A stretch of DNA of 64,000 bases from Microvelia longipes (Eukaryota > Arthropoda > Insecta > Hemiptera > Veliidae), in NCBI GenBank assembly GCA_018340805.1, contig JACMZG010001913.1, forward strand, positions 10,732,340 through 10,796,339. Direction: 5' to 3'. This document shows positions 1 to 11,494 of the stretch, piece by piece. Every line of letters begins with the position of its first letter. Position 1 is the stretch's first letter. The position numbers were made by a program, and so were the translations under genes. The notes beneath the pieces were generated by a model. The model was not told the origin of the DNA and made no database searches. It saw only the letters and a list, made by a program, of their open reading frames with translations.

Positions 1-186
1 TGTATATTTAAGTATATACATATACAATATCGCAAATTTAAGTCAAAGATATTATGAATAAAGATAGATTAAATTACACCAAAGTCCTATATACTGTAAT
101 AACTTTGTAAATTATTTACAAAGTTATTTACAGTATACTCATACAAAATGGCTATGTATTATGTATGTATTATTATTGTATGTATC

Positions 187-281
187 TATGTATTATGTAT
201 ATTATATATACATTATATATAATATAATATATATATATATATTTATATATATATATATATATATATTATAAATATATATAT
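187..281. repeat. Imperfect (TA)n microsatellite
   Basis: Nearly pure alternating T and A, broken by a few ATT/AAT steps. No coding signal. Confidence 0.9.
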
Positions 282-845
282 CCTGAACATCCGGTAAAAA
301 AATAACGTGACAGAACTCGTCTATGACAGAATTTTAATAACGCCCCTGAACTTTATTAAAATTGTGAGTGTGACACACTATGTTGAATTTGTGCGTTGCG
401 TTGTTTTTATTTAGGTGGCATTGACAGCCTTGGAAACAGTTCATAGAACCAATTATGTTCCGTAAATCAATTTTTTATCAAAACACCGGCATGAATTGCC
501 TCGAGCTTAAACAGACAATAATTATAATTATCGCGTTCACATCAATATATTATGACTAAAATCTACTCGATGACGAATTCTCTAACGAGGTAATGACGAA
601 AACTTTTCCAGACGTGACAACGCGGAAATTACCCATTATGTGATATAGTTCATATAAATAATTACACAGGCTTGTTCGCAAACAAGGCAGGTCCAAATCG
701 CTCAAATTTATATAAATGTAACATCTGCACAGATTCACCTTAAATATTGAAAACATAAAAATATCAAATAGTATTACATTTCCGCCTCCCTGGTCAAAGC
801 ATATCAAATATCTATTACATTTCTGCCTTCTTGGTCAAAGTTGTT
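282..845. other. Unannotated AT-rich stretch with a small tandem duplication
   Basis: I see no gene here. Two roughly 38-bp units lie in tandem at about 764-841. Both contain 'attacattt' followed by 'tggtcaaag'. The rest is unique-looking AT-rich sequence. Confidence 0.5.
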
Positions 846-1075
846 AAAAGTTTTTGACACTAACCCTCGAGACTTCGGAGTTCTGTGGTTCGCATCCCGA
901 ATTACACTCGGTTTATATTACATAATTGTCAAAATGAACTTGCACTATCTTTATATTACACTTTGAGCGTAAAGGATGCCACTACCACCTGAGGTTGTTC
1001 CCGTGTGGGTGATCCTTAAGGCTCATTAAAGATAACCCTTACGGGAACAGTGTTTGAATTATTATTATTAAAATA
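846..1075 (+). mobile_element. tRNA-derived SINE, family 1, copy 1
   Basis: The head has a pol III B-box-like motif, GGTTCGCATCC, at about 887-897. A body follows with 'cctgaggttgttcccg' (about 980-996) and 'cttacgggaacag', and the copy ends in an ATT-rich tail (TTATTATTATT). A second copy in opposite orientation lies at 45192-45428. It shares the B box, the 'gaggttgttcccg' block and the ATT tail, which supports a real retroposed family. The A box is poorly preserved here, so this copy is probably not transcribed. Confidence 0.75.
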
Positions 1076-1169
1076 AATATTTATTTCTGATAAATCGCAT
1101 AAATAAATAATGAATAATTATTTTAATAATTTTTATCTTTATAAAAATGATCAATATTTATAAATTAAA

Positions 1170-1215
1170 AAAAATCGGGTACGGGGCACCTTGGAACTTA
1201 TATCAGATCGTTTCA
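1170..1215 (-). repeat. Family E end fragment
   Basis: 'tcgggtacggggcacctt' is the reverse complement of the conserved end of family E (gaggtaccccgtacccga...). Only the terminal part is present. Confidence 0.7.
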
Positions 1216-1225
1216 CACATTTCGT

Positions 1226-1548
1226 CATAGAGATAAATACTAGAGAGGGCATATCCTATCTCAATACATTAAGAGGCCTAAAACACCATTTTGTGGCTCT
1301 CCGGGGCTCTGTGTAACCTCAATGAAACCTCCTTCACGAATGAGGTAAGGTTACAATAATTAAATAAATCAAAGTTTCGGCTTTCCGCACATTGATTGTG
1401 TTTTGAATTGTAATTTATTGTTCTACTATTTAGTAATTGTAATTTTGTACTGATTATTTGATTATATTTTTAGCGAAGGTTGTCAGGTTAATTTTTCGAT
1501 GTTTCAAAATTTAATCTATAGGTCCCCTCTAGTAATAATATCTCTATG
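1226..1548 (+). mobile_element. MITE family A, full-length copy
   Basis: The two ends are inverted repeats. The left end begins CATAGAGATAAATACTAGAG and the right end finishes CTCTAGTAATAATATCTCTATG, which is nearly the reverse complement. The interior is AT-rich with no reading frame. Conserved interior blocks ('ctctgtgtaacctca', 'tcgatgtttcaaaat') recur in copies at 18686-19025, 22425-22601 and 30393-30697. About 323 bp. No convincing target-site duplication is visible. Confidence 0.85.
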
Positions 1549-1933
1549 CATTTTGTGTCCGAGGAGGCACCGCGGGAAATAATCACGGTTGCAAAAAAGC
1601 GAGTTAATCCTGCGGTGGGCAGACATTTATATTCCCAAAAGAAGGAAAAAAATCGTTTAAAATCATAAAAAGATAATCTATTTTTTTCGATGGACGGGGG
1701 ACAGGTCCCCTCAATTTTTCTTAAAAGGCCTGATTAAAAAAAAATAAATAAAAAAAAGCTAAAAATACGGCTGATGACAAAAGAAATCGATAGTTCCAAA
1801 AAAACAAGTTTTTTCTTTGGTTCCAATTGTTTCACCGAAAAGATTTATACCTTTCCTGTACTCAGTTAAGTACCCTATAAAGAGTTTCCATTTTCTTAAG
1901 TTCAGAGTAATTTTACTCACAAATTAAACTCTA

Positions 1934-3320
1934 GTGCAGTGTACTGAAATTTTAAATATCTTACTCCAATTTATTTTACTGCAGTGAGCTGGTATTTTAA
2001 TAATTTTACTCCCGGGTTTTATATGGTGCATACTTTAATGCAGTGAGCTAGTATTTAATAATTTTACTCCCGTGTTTTATATGGTGCATACTTTAATGCA
2101 GTGAGCTTGTATTTAATAATTTTACTCCCGGGTATTATATGGTGCATACTTTAATGAGTGAGCTAGGTATTTAATAATTTTACTCCCGGGTTTTATATGG
2201 TACATACTTTAATGCAGTGAGCTAGTATTTAATAATTTACTCCGGTATTATATGTACAACTTTATGCAGTGAGCTTGTATTTAATAATTTTACTCCGGTT
2301 TTATATGGTACATACTTTAATGCAGTGAGCTAGTATTTAATAATTTTACTCCCCCCCTTGTTATATGGTATTATATGGTACATATTTAATGCAGTGAGCT
2401 AGTATTAATAATTTTACTCCCGTGTTTTATATGTGCATACTTTAATGCAGTGAGCTTGTTTAATATTTTACTCCGGTATTATATGGTGCATACTTTAATG
2501 CAGTGAGCTAGTATTTAATAATTTTACTCCCGGTTTTATATGGTACATACTTTAATGCAGTGAGCTAGGTATTTAATAATTTTACTCCCGGGTATTATAT
2601 GGTACATACTTTAATGCAGTGAGCTAGTATTTAATAATTTTACTCCCGTGTTTATGGTTCATACTTTAATGCAGTGAGATAGTATTAATAATTTTACTCC
2701 CGGGTTTATATATGGTGCATACTTTAATGCAGTGAGCTAGTATTTAATAATTTACTCCGGGTATTATATGGTACATACTTTAATCAGTGAGCTAGTATTT
2801 AATATTTTACTCCCGGTAATTATATGGTATACTTTAATGCAGTGAGCTATATTTAATAATTCTACTATGGTAATGCAGTGAGTAGTAATTTAATAATTTT
2901 ACTCCCGGTTTTATATGGTACATACTTTAATGCAGTGAGCTAGTATTTAATAATTTACTCCCGGTATTATATGGTGCATACTTTAATGCAGTGAGCTAGT
3001 AATAATTTTACTCCCGGGTATTATATGGTACATACTTTAATGCAGTGAGCTAGTATTTAATAATTTTACTCCCGGGTTTTATATGGTACATACTTTAATG
3101 CAGTGAGCTAGTATTTAATAATTTTACTCCCGTGTTATATGGTGCATTTAATGCAGTGCTAGTATTATATTTTACTCCGGGTATTATATGGTGCATACTT
3201 TAATGCAGTGAGCTAGTATTTAATAATTTTACTCCCGGGTTTTATATGGTGCATACTTTAATGCAGTGAGCTAGTATTTAATAATTTTACTCCCGGGTTT
3301 TATATGGTACATACTTTAAA
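1934..3320 (+). repeat. 58-bp satellite array, about 24 units
   Basis: The consensus unit is about 58 bp. It starts gcagtgagctagtattt, continues aataattttactcccggg and ends tatatggtacatactttaat. Units vary mainly by short deletions and a G/A change in tggtRcata. The first unit (1934-1980) is strongly diverged. The array stops at the run of A at 3317. I see no higher-order pattern. Confidence 0.95.
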
Positions 3321-3394
3321 AAAATCTGGAGATATTTAATATATATTAGAGATATATATAGAGATACTAGTATTAATTTAATAGATTTAGTTTC

Positions 3395-3640
3395 AACCAA
3401 AGACTTGAAACTTGCTACAAAAATCATTCTATTGGTTTATTTCGCTATCCGGAAATTTTTTTTATGACGTCATTACCCGCAATAATGACTCAGCGAAAAG
3501 AATCATAAAACGCGAAAAAGTTGTGCAATCGGATTGAGATTTGGCACGCATGTGCCATTTATAAGACTAACATACGTGCCAAGAGGATGAGCGTAGCGAA
3601 TCCGATGTGATGAGGAAAAATTTTAAGGTACCCCGTGTTG
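3395..3640 (+). repeat. Family E copy, internally deleted
   Basis: Contains the E hallmarks 'ttatgacgtcatt', 'aataatgactcagcg', 'ttggcacgcatg' and the 3' part 'gatgagcgtagcgaatccg'. The middle section found in the long copies (44030-44800, 59785-60500) is missing. Confidence 0.8.
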
Positions 3641-4279
3641 TATATAATCAACAGTTAATTTCATTATAATTAAATATAATTACTTAAGTAATTAAAACTC
3701 ATTATATGAACGCAGTTACCATGACAACATGACACACAAATAAAAGCACATGTTTATAAACAAAACAAAATATAAATAATAATATTCTAAATAAAGATCT
3801 ATGTATAACACCCCGTACCCGGTTTTTTCTTAATGCAGCGATTCCCTCTCTTTTAAGTTATTAATAAACAGTTTAGAGTGCACGTGACAATTTTAGAGAC
3901 AAATTTAGTGAGTAAAGACAATTTACGAGATTCTGGGGGGGGGGGGGGGGTAAGGACAATTAAATAGTCTCAAGTTAACGAGACTCCGTTGGAAAGTCAC
4001 CAAAAATTTCATTACGAGTCTTGTAACAAATGGAATATGTTTTCAGACAAACAATATTTTTGAGAAAAAGACATAAATTTAGAATAAGGTAAATAAATTT
4101 GACCGTGAATATTATGCAGCTGTGAGATTTATAAATAAAGTAGATTTATAACAAGATAGATCTTATTGAACAGGATATTTTTGGCTAATTGAACTCAACA
4201 CTAGGACAAGTGATAGCTATTTAGTCAAAAAGAGAAGGAAGACAATTTTACAACTCGTGTTTAGGTAACTTAAGTTTTT
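3641..4279. other. AT-rich spacer with E end fragment and poly-G run
   Basis: No gene seen. At about 3808-3826 there is an isolated family E end (ccccgtacccggtttttt). At about 3940-3957 there is an uninterrupted G run of roughly 18. Confidence 0.5.
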
Positions 4280-4395
4280 TCTCGAGGCAAAGCCGAGAAA
4301 TAAATTGTATTAGCTTCCGAAGCTAATAGTAAGTAAATAATACTACTAAATTATCTCTCGGGAGAAATTATTCACTTTTTGGCTCCCGAGGCTAA
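4280..4395. other. Cluster of small GC hairpins
   Basis: Three short inverted repeats sit in about 115 bp: 'ctcgaggcaaagccgag', 'tattagcttc-c-gaagctaata' and the pair 'ctctcggga' / 'ctcccgag'. The same kind of 'ggc(t/g)aagccgag' motif recurs at 17105-17190 and 52900-52920. Confidence 0.5.
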
Positions 4396-4519
4396 GCTGA
4401 TAAGGATAACACTAAAATTAAATTTTGGAATTAATCCAACTCAGAAAATCAAAATTGCGTCATATTAAAACTTTAAAACAATCATAAAACTAAAATTGCT
4501 TGATAAATAAATAAAGAGG

Positions 4520-5135
4520 CCTCAACCTCATGAGTGGTTTTCCCAAATTTGTCTGTCTGTATTGTGTTGTGTATGTGAGTCTGTAATAATCGTAGCTCCT
4601 AGTGTATTTATGTTAGAGTTGAAACTTTGTACAAAAATCAGTCTACTGCAGTAGTTGTGGTATTCTGAAAATAATTCTTTTATGACGTCAAACCCGCAAT
4701 AATGACTCAGCGAAATTTCGAAAAATCATGAAACGTGGAAAAATGATAAGATCTGATTGAAATTTAGCACGCATGTAGTCATGTATGAGACTAACAGGTG
4801 TGGTAAGTTTTATCTCATTCTCAGCATTAGTTTTTAAAAAAAATAGTAAAAAATCAGAAAATGATTTAATTGAATTGAAATTTAGTACAAATGTACGCAT
4901 CCTTACTTAATAAATAAGTACAAAAAGTTTTGTTTCAATATGAAACCAATACAATGCTGTATGGGTGACCTCTGAGAATGAAACGGATCCATTATACTAT
5001 ATAAGAACGAGCGAAGCGAGTCCAAAGACATGTTGGCGAATAGTATATTCCTTGGACGAGCGAAGCGAGTCCGAACTAGTAAGCGGATTCGATGTGATGA
5101 GGGAAAGTTCCGAAGTACCCCGACCCGATTTTTTT
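4520..5135 (+). repeat. Family E copy
   Basis: Long copy. It starts with the 'catgagtggttttcc' block and the GT-rich segment, then 'gtttatgttagag'. The palindromic CRE-like TGACGTCA lies near 4683, followed by TGACTCAG (AP-1 like). Next come 'tgggtgacctctgagaatga' and two copies of 'gacgagcgaagcgagtcc' (about 5006-5023 and 5055-5072). It ends in 'agtaccccgacccgatttttt'. No open frame shows family-like conservation between copies. Confidence 0.85.
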
Positions 5136-5875
5136 TATACTCTATATACTCTATAGACAGGGAAGCCTCGTTCCACAAGTGGCAGCCTGATATAAATTAC
5201 TGCACTACCCTTCTTCACTTTAACTTAAAAAGTAAAAAAACACTCATAATAACGAGGAAGAATAAAAAAAAATACTTAAAAGTAAATACTTTCTTAACAT
5301 AAGTAAGTAAATGGTACAAAAGTACCTCTCACTTGAACTTAATGTATTTTTAATTATAAACACTGTCAGTTAAAAATGTTACCATCTGGTGCGAAATTTA
5401 AAAAAGATTACCCAATCTTCATTTAGGCTTTATCCAACTCACTGTCAAAAATTAATAACTTCACTTGTCAAAAATAAGAAGAATTTGTAGCGAATCAATT
5501 TAATACTTTTTAAAACCGCAAAGGAAAAAAAGGTCAGGTGAACTTGCAAAATCAAATACATTTATACCTTTGAATTAGTAAATAACTTTCGAATATCAAT
5601 CATATAGTTAAATTATTATAATTAAAATTCGAAATTCATAACTTTTGCCGAGCTTAGAAATTTCTTACAAATTATTAAGTACGTACTTAGGAATATGTGG
5701 AAATCTTATTTTAGATTAATGTTATTCGAGCGTGACCTTTCATAATTTATAAAGAATCAGACGTAATGTTAAACGTCACCCCAAATACAATAAAATCATG
5801 TTCATTAAACAAGCATATATTAAACAGTAGTATTTTTATCACCACTTAAAGCATCAAAGAGAATTTAAAAAAAAT
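5136..5875. other. Unannotated AT-rich stretch
   Basis: No gene, repeat array or inverted repeat that I can support. Confidence 0.4.
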
Positions 5876-5950
5876 TGACGCGGAGGTCCGCAAACTGGGC
5901 GAAGTTTTTTTGAAATGCGCGCTTTCTTACTTATCAATACAACGTCTGCT
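5876..5950 (+). repeat. Family C terminal fragment (diverged)
   Basis: 'gacgcggaggtccgcaa', then 'gggcgaa' and 'aaatgcgcgc' matches the outer end of the palindromic family C element in diverged form. Confidence 0.6.
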
Positions 5951-6554
5951 TTGTACAGCATTTTACAACGTTTTATTTTTCGATAAATTTTAAATAACCT
6001 AATAAAAGCGTCAAGAATATATAAAAGCGTTAATAATATATAAGCTAAAGCGTCTCAACTTGTTGTTTAACTTTTTCGAAATTTACAAAGAAAGTGCACA
6101 TTTTCATTCCATAGATTATTCGCGATTCAAAGATATAGTGGTAAGGTTGGCAATACCAATGGCGGGAAAACCAAAGGGGGATCAACAAATTTTTATCATA
6201 GGATTAGCATGAGAGCCGATAAAAATTCTTCTTTTATTTCTAAATTGTTAGTTAATTTATGATAAATGAGGTAAAAATTAATAGAACGACCATCGATCCT
6301 AAAATAACTGCCGATATGCCATAGATAAATACTTCCATTATTCCAGGATTTTAAATATAGAATCTGGCTCTTATCAGTACAGACTTGGATTTGTCCGATT
6401 TAAGCCAGAAATAATAAAACCTAAACGGATAATTTAAACAAACATTTAACAAAAAAGTGAATTTATTGAGTTATTAATTATTTTATAAAACATTAAAGGA
6501 GAACATTTTAAAGGTGATAAAATTCTCTATAAAATAAGTGTTTTAATCATAAAT

Positions 6555-6880
6555 AATTCCGGCGCGACGGTCCGCATATCGGGCGAATTTCCTTTGGATG
6601 CGTGTTTCCGAGCTAAACAACAACCCTGGTTGGAAAGATAATTTTATAGTTTTTACATTATATAAGTTTACAACTACTAAATAAATATTCCGGCGCGTGG
6701 TCCGCTATCGGGCGAATTTCATGTAGAATGCGTGTTTCCGTGCTTAACAACCCATTTCTTGCTTAAGGTTCCGGTTCATACGTTAGAACCTAAGCAGTTA
6801 CTCAATTGTCAAGCACTGCTCGTATTTCTCCGTACTTTTCAAAGTAAATGCGCTAAAACCATTAATGATAACTGATTTTT
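6555..6880 (+). repeat. Family C half element with duplicated terminus
   Basis: The terminal block (ccggcgcgacggtccgca ... gggcgaatttcctttgg ... gcgtgtttccg) occurs twice, at about 6560 and 6688. The subterminal part 'gaacctaagcagttactcaa' and 'ttgtcaagcactgctcg' follows. The same doubled start is present in the copy at 22956, so the duplication predates the spread of that subfamily. The mirror half of the palindrome is absent here. Confidence 0.75.
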
Positions 6881-7025
6881 TTAACTGATTAATTTTGAGA
6901 TATTTTTTTGGCCATTAAACAAATATCATAACTTTAGTTATAGTTATCCGATTTTGACAAAAAAACACTCGTTTTATAGGAAATTTTATCAGCTTTAATA
7001 AATGTTCTCTTCATGTTTTGCACAC

Positions 7026-7227
7026 GACTTACAGGGAACCACTTATTACAAGAAAACTGGAATTAGTGCGATTTTCTAATGTTTTGAGCGAGCGCATTCA
7101 TATGAAGGGCTCCACTCTGGAAAGGCAGACTAGGCTCTTCTTTCATAATTTAAGCTATATTTTCAGAAAAATTTGATTTGAAGAAGTACAAAATGAGTCA
7201 CATTTTTAGGCCTGGCTCTTGGACTAT
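7026..7227 (+). repeat. Direct repeat R1 flanking element S (left)
   Basis: About 202 bp, running from 'gacttacagggaaccactt' to 'ctggctcttggactata'. It repeats at 8033-8234 with scattered substitutions. The two copies bracket the TIR element S at 7230-7992. Confidence 0.8.
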
Positions 7228-7229
7228 AG

Positions 7230-7992
7230 TACGACACACGGCTAAAATCAATTGACAGCGCGCCAAAAATCTGTGAGGGAAAGAATTCTATTGGTTCAGA
7301 CCGACCCCGCTCTTTCCCCCTCCACCTCTTGCCAACCTTGGTATAAAAAAATACCTTTTTCGTAAATAAAATCATAAAAAGGCAACACTAGTTGTAAATA
7401 TTTGTAACCTCGCATCGCTTTTATTGTGGTCATTGATCTGTTTGATTTCGTTTCGTTTCATTCCAATCTGTTCAATTTATCAAATAAATGCGAAGTTGTA
7501 ATATGATCTGAGTGCCTATATTTGACGCTTGGACATTGACGTATTCTTCAAGTATTTCTTGCTTTTTGAGTACAGCGCTGGAGTACACAAAAAAGCAGTT
7601 TGTTTTGGAAAAAAGTAATTATAGCTGACAATTTATTTAAATCGTCAAACTTTTATCGAAGAACTATTATGATCCATTGCATTACGTAATTAAAAACTTT
7701 AACTCCACTTAATTCATACTTCCCGAACGAATTTAAAGCAACATTTAGTTGGAAATTTAAAAGATACAACAATATTCCTTCTTAAAAAGTAAATAAATAA
7801 TTTTTAAAAATAAAAAAATACGATATCAAATAAAAACAAATAATAAAATTCAAAACATAACCTGACTTTCAGTGTTGCCAGAGTAGGGAATTTTTTTTGT
7901 TACATAAAACAAGGGATTTTTTTATTAAAAAAAGAGGGTTGAAAGCATTGAGATTTTGGCGGGCTGTCAATTGATTTTAGCCGTGTGTCGTA
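7230..7992. mobile_element. TIR element family S, non-autonomous
   Basis: Inverted termini of about 42 bp. The left starts TACGACACACGGCTAAAATC and the right ends GATTTTAGCCGTGTGTCGTA, continuing inwards through CAATTGACAGC and GCCAAAA. Length about 763 bp with no transposase frame. Related termini occur at 55530-55575 and 59505-59560 ('cgctgtcaactgattttagcc'). The target duplication is unclear. Confidence 0.75.
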
Positions 7993-8032
7993 TTATAATA
8001 GTATTAGTTTTTAAATTCAAATCCTTGATGAG

Positions 8033-8234
8033 GACTTACAGGGAACCACTTATTGCAAGAAAACTGGAATTAGTGCGATTTTCTAATATTTTGAGCGAGC
8101 ACATTCATACGAAGAGCTCCACTCTGGAAAGGAGACAACGCTCTTCTTTCATGATTTAAGGTATATTTTCAGAAAAAATTGGTTTGAAGTAGTACAAAAT
8201 AAATAATATTTTTTAGGTCTGGCTCTTGCACTAT
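8033..8234 (+). repeat. Direct repeat R1 flanking element S (right)
   Basis: Second copy of the 202-bp repeat. It ends 'ctggctcttgcactata'. The spacing between the two starts is about 1007 bp. Confidence 0.8.
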
Positions 8235-8489
8235 AACTACATATACGAGTTATAGTAAGAACGTTTATACCGCAGCGTGTACCTTGAATCAGATTATTAT
8301 CGCCAGCTGACACCTTACACTCACTAGTTTTCCAGCTGACGAAATATTATTATATATTTGTATATATTTTACTTTTCTTTATCTCATGTTTTGTCCTCGA
8401 GCGGAGTAAAATTACTTCAAGGATGCAGTCTAGTTGTCTCATCCCGTCAGTAAATATAAAATAAAATCACTTACAAGTGTTTGTTATTA

Positions 8490-8690
8490 AAAAGCTCTCT
8501 AACTGACCGTTATAGGGACTTGGAAAACTCTTTAACTGGGTTATAGGAACTTAAAGAGCTCTCTATCAGGGTTATAGGAACTTAGAGAGCTCTTTAACTG
8601 GGTTGAAGGAACTTAAAGAGCTCTTAACCTGGGTTATAGGAACTTAGAGAGCTCTCTAACTGGCTTATAGGGACTCTAACTGGCTTAAGA
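8490..8690 (+). repeat. About 31-bp minisatellite, 6 imperfect units
   Basis: The unit is 'ggaacttaaagagctctc' plus 'taactgggttata'. Most units carry the palindrome GAGCTC. A short relative with about three units is at 10012-10102. Confidence 0.85.
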
Positions 8691-8807
8691 GTCAACGCTT
8701 TCCTAAATGAATCAGCCTCTCTGGCTTCCGCTGCATCTTGCTAGCACTGCAAGAATCTTGCTTATCTCTTTTTGGAACAGAGGTTATTTGTATTTCTGTA
8801 TTTGAGG

Positions 8808-9310
8808 CAAGGATCTTGAATAAAGGGGATGACACATTGAGTCGATTTTCCATACAAAAAAGTGACCCCATCGAAAACCAAAAAATATAGAGAAACAATA
8901 TTTGACACGAAACACACGTCAAAAACCAACTGCACATGCTTTGTACAAACTGCGTATGCGCAAAATCCTTAAAACAGCGCAGGTCTTAAAATTTAGAGGC
9001 AAACTTACCTCTCAATGGTTTCCCATTGTTTATTGCTAGAGAAGGACACGCTTAAATTATCACTCACTGAAGTGACTAAGTATAGACCAAAATTTCAATC
9101 TAATTTAGTACCAAGTGATTTAACAAGCATCACAAATGTAACAATCACGAGAAGCACAGAAGAAAGTTGAGAAGCAAACTCGACAACCTTGCTACATAAC
9201 CTGCGTTTGGCGCCTTTTTTCATTATAACCAGGGGGAAGATTTTCTCATACAACTTCCACGGGGTCAGAAATGTTCCTTAATGCGTCATCCCCTTTATTC
9301 AAGATCCTTG
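8808..9310 (-). mobile_element. MITE family T, complete copy with 8-bp target duplication
   Basis: Starts CAAGGATCTTGAATAAAGGG and ends with its near reverse complement CCCTTTATTCAAGATCCTTG. It is flanked on both sides by ATTTGAGG (8800-8807 and 9311-9318), a perfect 8-bp target duplication, as made by hAT-type transposases. 503 bp, no transposase frame. The interior contains 'cccattgtttattgc' and 'cacttcagtgagtg' (reverse strand), which align with the copies at 15252-15769 and 15770-16205. Confidence 0.9.
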
Positions 9311-10011
9311 ATTTGAGGTGACAAAAATTTCTTTTTTATCCAAACCTCATGATTAGTTTAAGTTTAATTATATATTTGATCGTGACGAACCAAGGTAATA
9401 AATATAACCTTGTGCATCGGAATCGCGAAGCGCATCGACCATATGCTCGACTTCGCCTCGGGTTTTACTCGAGCGTTAGGATTTTCGGCATAAATTTAGG
9501 ATCCCAGGAGCTATCATGCTGCGAAGCAGTTTTATTTTGGAAAGCGTTGTACATATATCCTTAGAGTGAGCGTGAATGGAGTTCATTATAATTAATAAAA
9601 GAAAATAAATCTCTCCACAAAACAAAACTTTATTGGCAAAGCGCTTTGAACCTAACTAGATGCCATCATCAGTGCAAAACCTAACAAACAAGCAAATAAA
9701 ATAAGTAAAATGAGTGTTTAATCATAAAAAAACGGATGACTAAAAATTTAATTCGCCACTAGAGGAAAATGACCTAGTAGTCGACCTCAAAAAAAAATAT
9801 AACAACAATTACCAAACGAATGATGAACAAAAGTATGAAAAGGAGACAAAAGAAATGAAATAAAAATACTAAAACGTAATAAAAGAAAAAGTAAATAAAA
9901 AAAAAAATAATATAAAAATTAATATGATAAAATTACTACCGTTAAGATGTAAAGAAAAAGAGAAGCGAGTCTAAGTTTTTATATTAAATGATATTAGAGT
10001 CAGACTGACAG
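9311..10011. other. Spacer with GCGAAGC hairpins and A-rich tract
   Basis: No gene recognised. Two GCGAAGC heptamers lie at 9425-9431 and 9521-9527; the second is the loop and inner stem of CTGCGAAGCAG. An A-rich stretch follows (about 9780-9950). Confidence 0.5.
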
Positions 10012-10102
10012 TATGAAGCGAGCTCTCTAACTGTCCGTTATAGGGACTTAAAAAGGTCGCTAACTAACCTTTACAGGGACTTAGAGAGCTTTTTGTCAAG
10101 GA
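10012..10102 (+). repeat. Short copy of the 31-bp minisatellite
   Basis: 'gagctctctaactgtccg', 'ttatagggactta' and related blocks repeat the 8490-8690 unit about three times. Confidence 0.7.
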
Positions 10103-10239
10103 AAGGTAAGTTCAAATTATATATTTTGATGAAATATCATATAGAAGAGATAAACATAATGAAATACATATGTTTAATAAATAACCAAAAAAATTAATTA
10201 TTTTAATCATTTATTATTAAAATTATATTATTAACATAA

Positions 10240-10450
10240 GCTGACTTTGGACACCGGATTTAACCCCGATAATTGTCTACAAGACACTTATTAACATTTG
10301 TATTATCGACACCGATAATACAAATTATCGGTGTCGATATCGGTGTTCAACACCGAGTTGAACCCCTGTCTACACGGAGTAAAATCGGTATCGATAATTC
10401 AACCTGGTGAACAACCCAAAGTTCGACACCTCGTGTAGACGAAGTAAATA
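10240..10450. mobile_element. Fold-back / MITE-like inverted-repeat cluster
   Basis: Contains a perfect 16-bp stem with a 4-nt loop: 10304-10319 (TATCGACACCGATAAT), loop ACAA, then 10324-10339. Around it lie repeated 'ggtgt(c/t)gaacaccg' blocks and two inverted 'tgtctaca(c)' motifs ('ctgtctacacgg' at about 10366 and 'cgtgtagacg' at about 10432). This resembles a decayed TIR element, possibly of PIF/Harbinger type. The class is inference. Confidence 0.5.
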
Positions 10451-10511
10451 TTAATAATAATTTAGTACTAACAAGAAGCAACAAAATATGTAAGGATTTT
10501 TTTAATTATTT

Positions 10512-10673
10512 ATGGATTTCTACAAGGAAGTTTGCTTATACGACGAATTTCAAAAAGAAAAGCTACGAAGGTGTGAAAATAGCCATAGGATGCTTCCTGT
10601 AAAGGATGGTACGCCATTGACCGCTAGACTTGGCGGGGGCACTGCCGTGCCGTCAGATATATATCTACGATAA
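10512..10673 (+). CDS. Unrecognised 53-codon open frame
   Basis: An ATG-to-TAA frame of 53 codons with a non-repetitive amino-acid composition (start MDFYKEVCLYDEFQKEKLRR). It is charged and hydrophilic in the first half and Gly/Thr-rich near the end. It follows directly on the inverted-repeat cluster, so it could be a transposon remnant or the first exon of a gene. I do not recognise the sequence. It is short enough to be chance. No Kozak or splice evidence decides the matter. Confidence 0.2.
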   Translation: MDFYKEVCLYDEFQKEKLRRCENSHRMLPVKDGTPLTARLGGGTAVPSDIYLR

Positions 10674-11138
10674 AGATATGCATCGTTAGCGCAACAGAAT
10701 TACTTTATGTACTTCTGTTCTGACCTCCTTGTTTGACTCCGTGCGTCACATCCTAATATGTAGCTAAGAGCGAAAAAAATCGTCGACCGTGGAGTTTTGT
10801 ATCCCCAGCGTATCTATTATACAAGTATGAATGACAATTGTTGTCACGTTTTTGCCATATATTCATAGTCTACATCTAAACACGTCCTAACTGACATTAC
10901 TGACTAACAAAAGACACTGACACTCACAAATCCATCAATGGACCATTACGCCAAACAATTCATATTATTCAGCACAAATTGGTTCAAACTCGTGAGATCG
11001 ATACCTTGGCCTCTCGATTGAAAAGCCTAAATATGTAGATCAAAGGTTAAGGATGATTATAACTTGACCTATCCAATAATTATTTTATTACAAATTTTAT
11101 AATACTTTTTTCTATTTTTTTGACATTTTATATTGAGT

Positions 11139-11174
11139 AATACGACAACAATTATTGTTAATTGTTGTCGTATT
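11139..11174. other. Perfect 16-bp hairpin
   Basis: AATACGACAACAATTA (11139-11154), loop TTGT, then the exact reverse complement (11159-11174). Confidence 0.85.
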
Positions 11175-11494
11175 AAAAAATTGTAATAGTTTCATGGCTT
11201 GAGAAGTCTGGTAAGAGAAACAATCCACTGATTAAACTCTGACGGGAGTTGATAGATGAATTATTTAGTATATGGAATATTATAATGATAATTATATTGG
11301 AAGAGATAGATTGGATATAGATACATTATATGATAGATTTAGATAAAAGTTAATTCGGATAAAATATATAAGTTAGATAGGTAATAAGTTTTAAGATCCT
11401 GCAGGCCCCGACACCAAGGGTTCACAAGAAGCATATGATGTTTCTTCCTAGTCCCTCCCGATGTTGGAAGCTGCATAACTTAAATAGAGGGGAA

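Noticed and set aside
7026..8234. LTR retrotransposon with 202-bp LTRs
   Set aside because: The direct repeats lack TG...CA ends, and a primer-binding site or gag/pol frame is missing. The interior is a TIR element.
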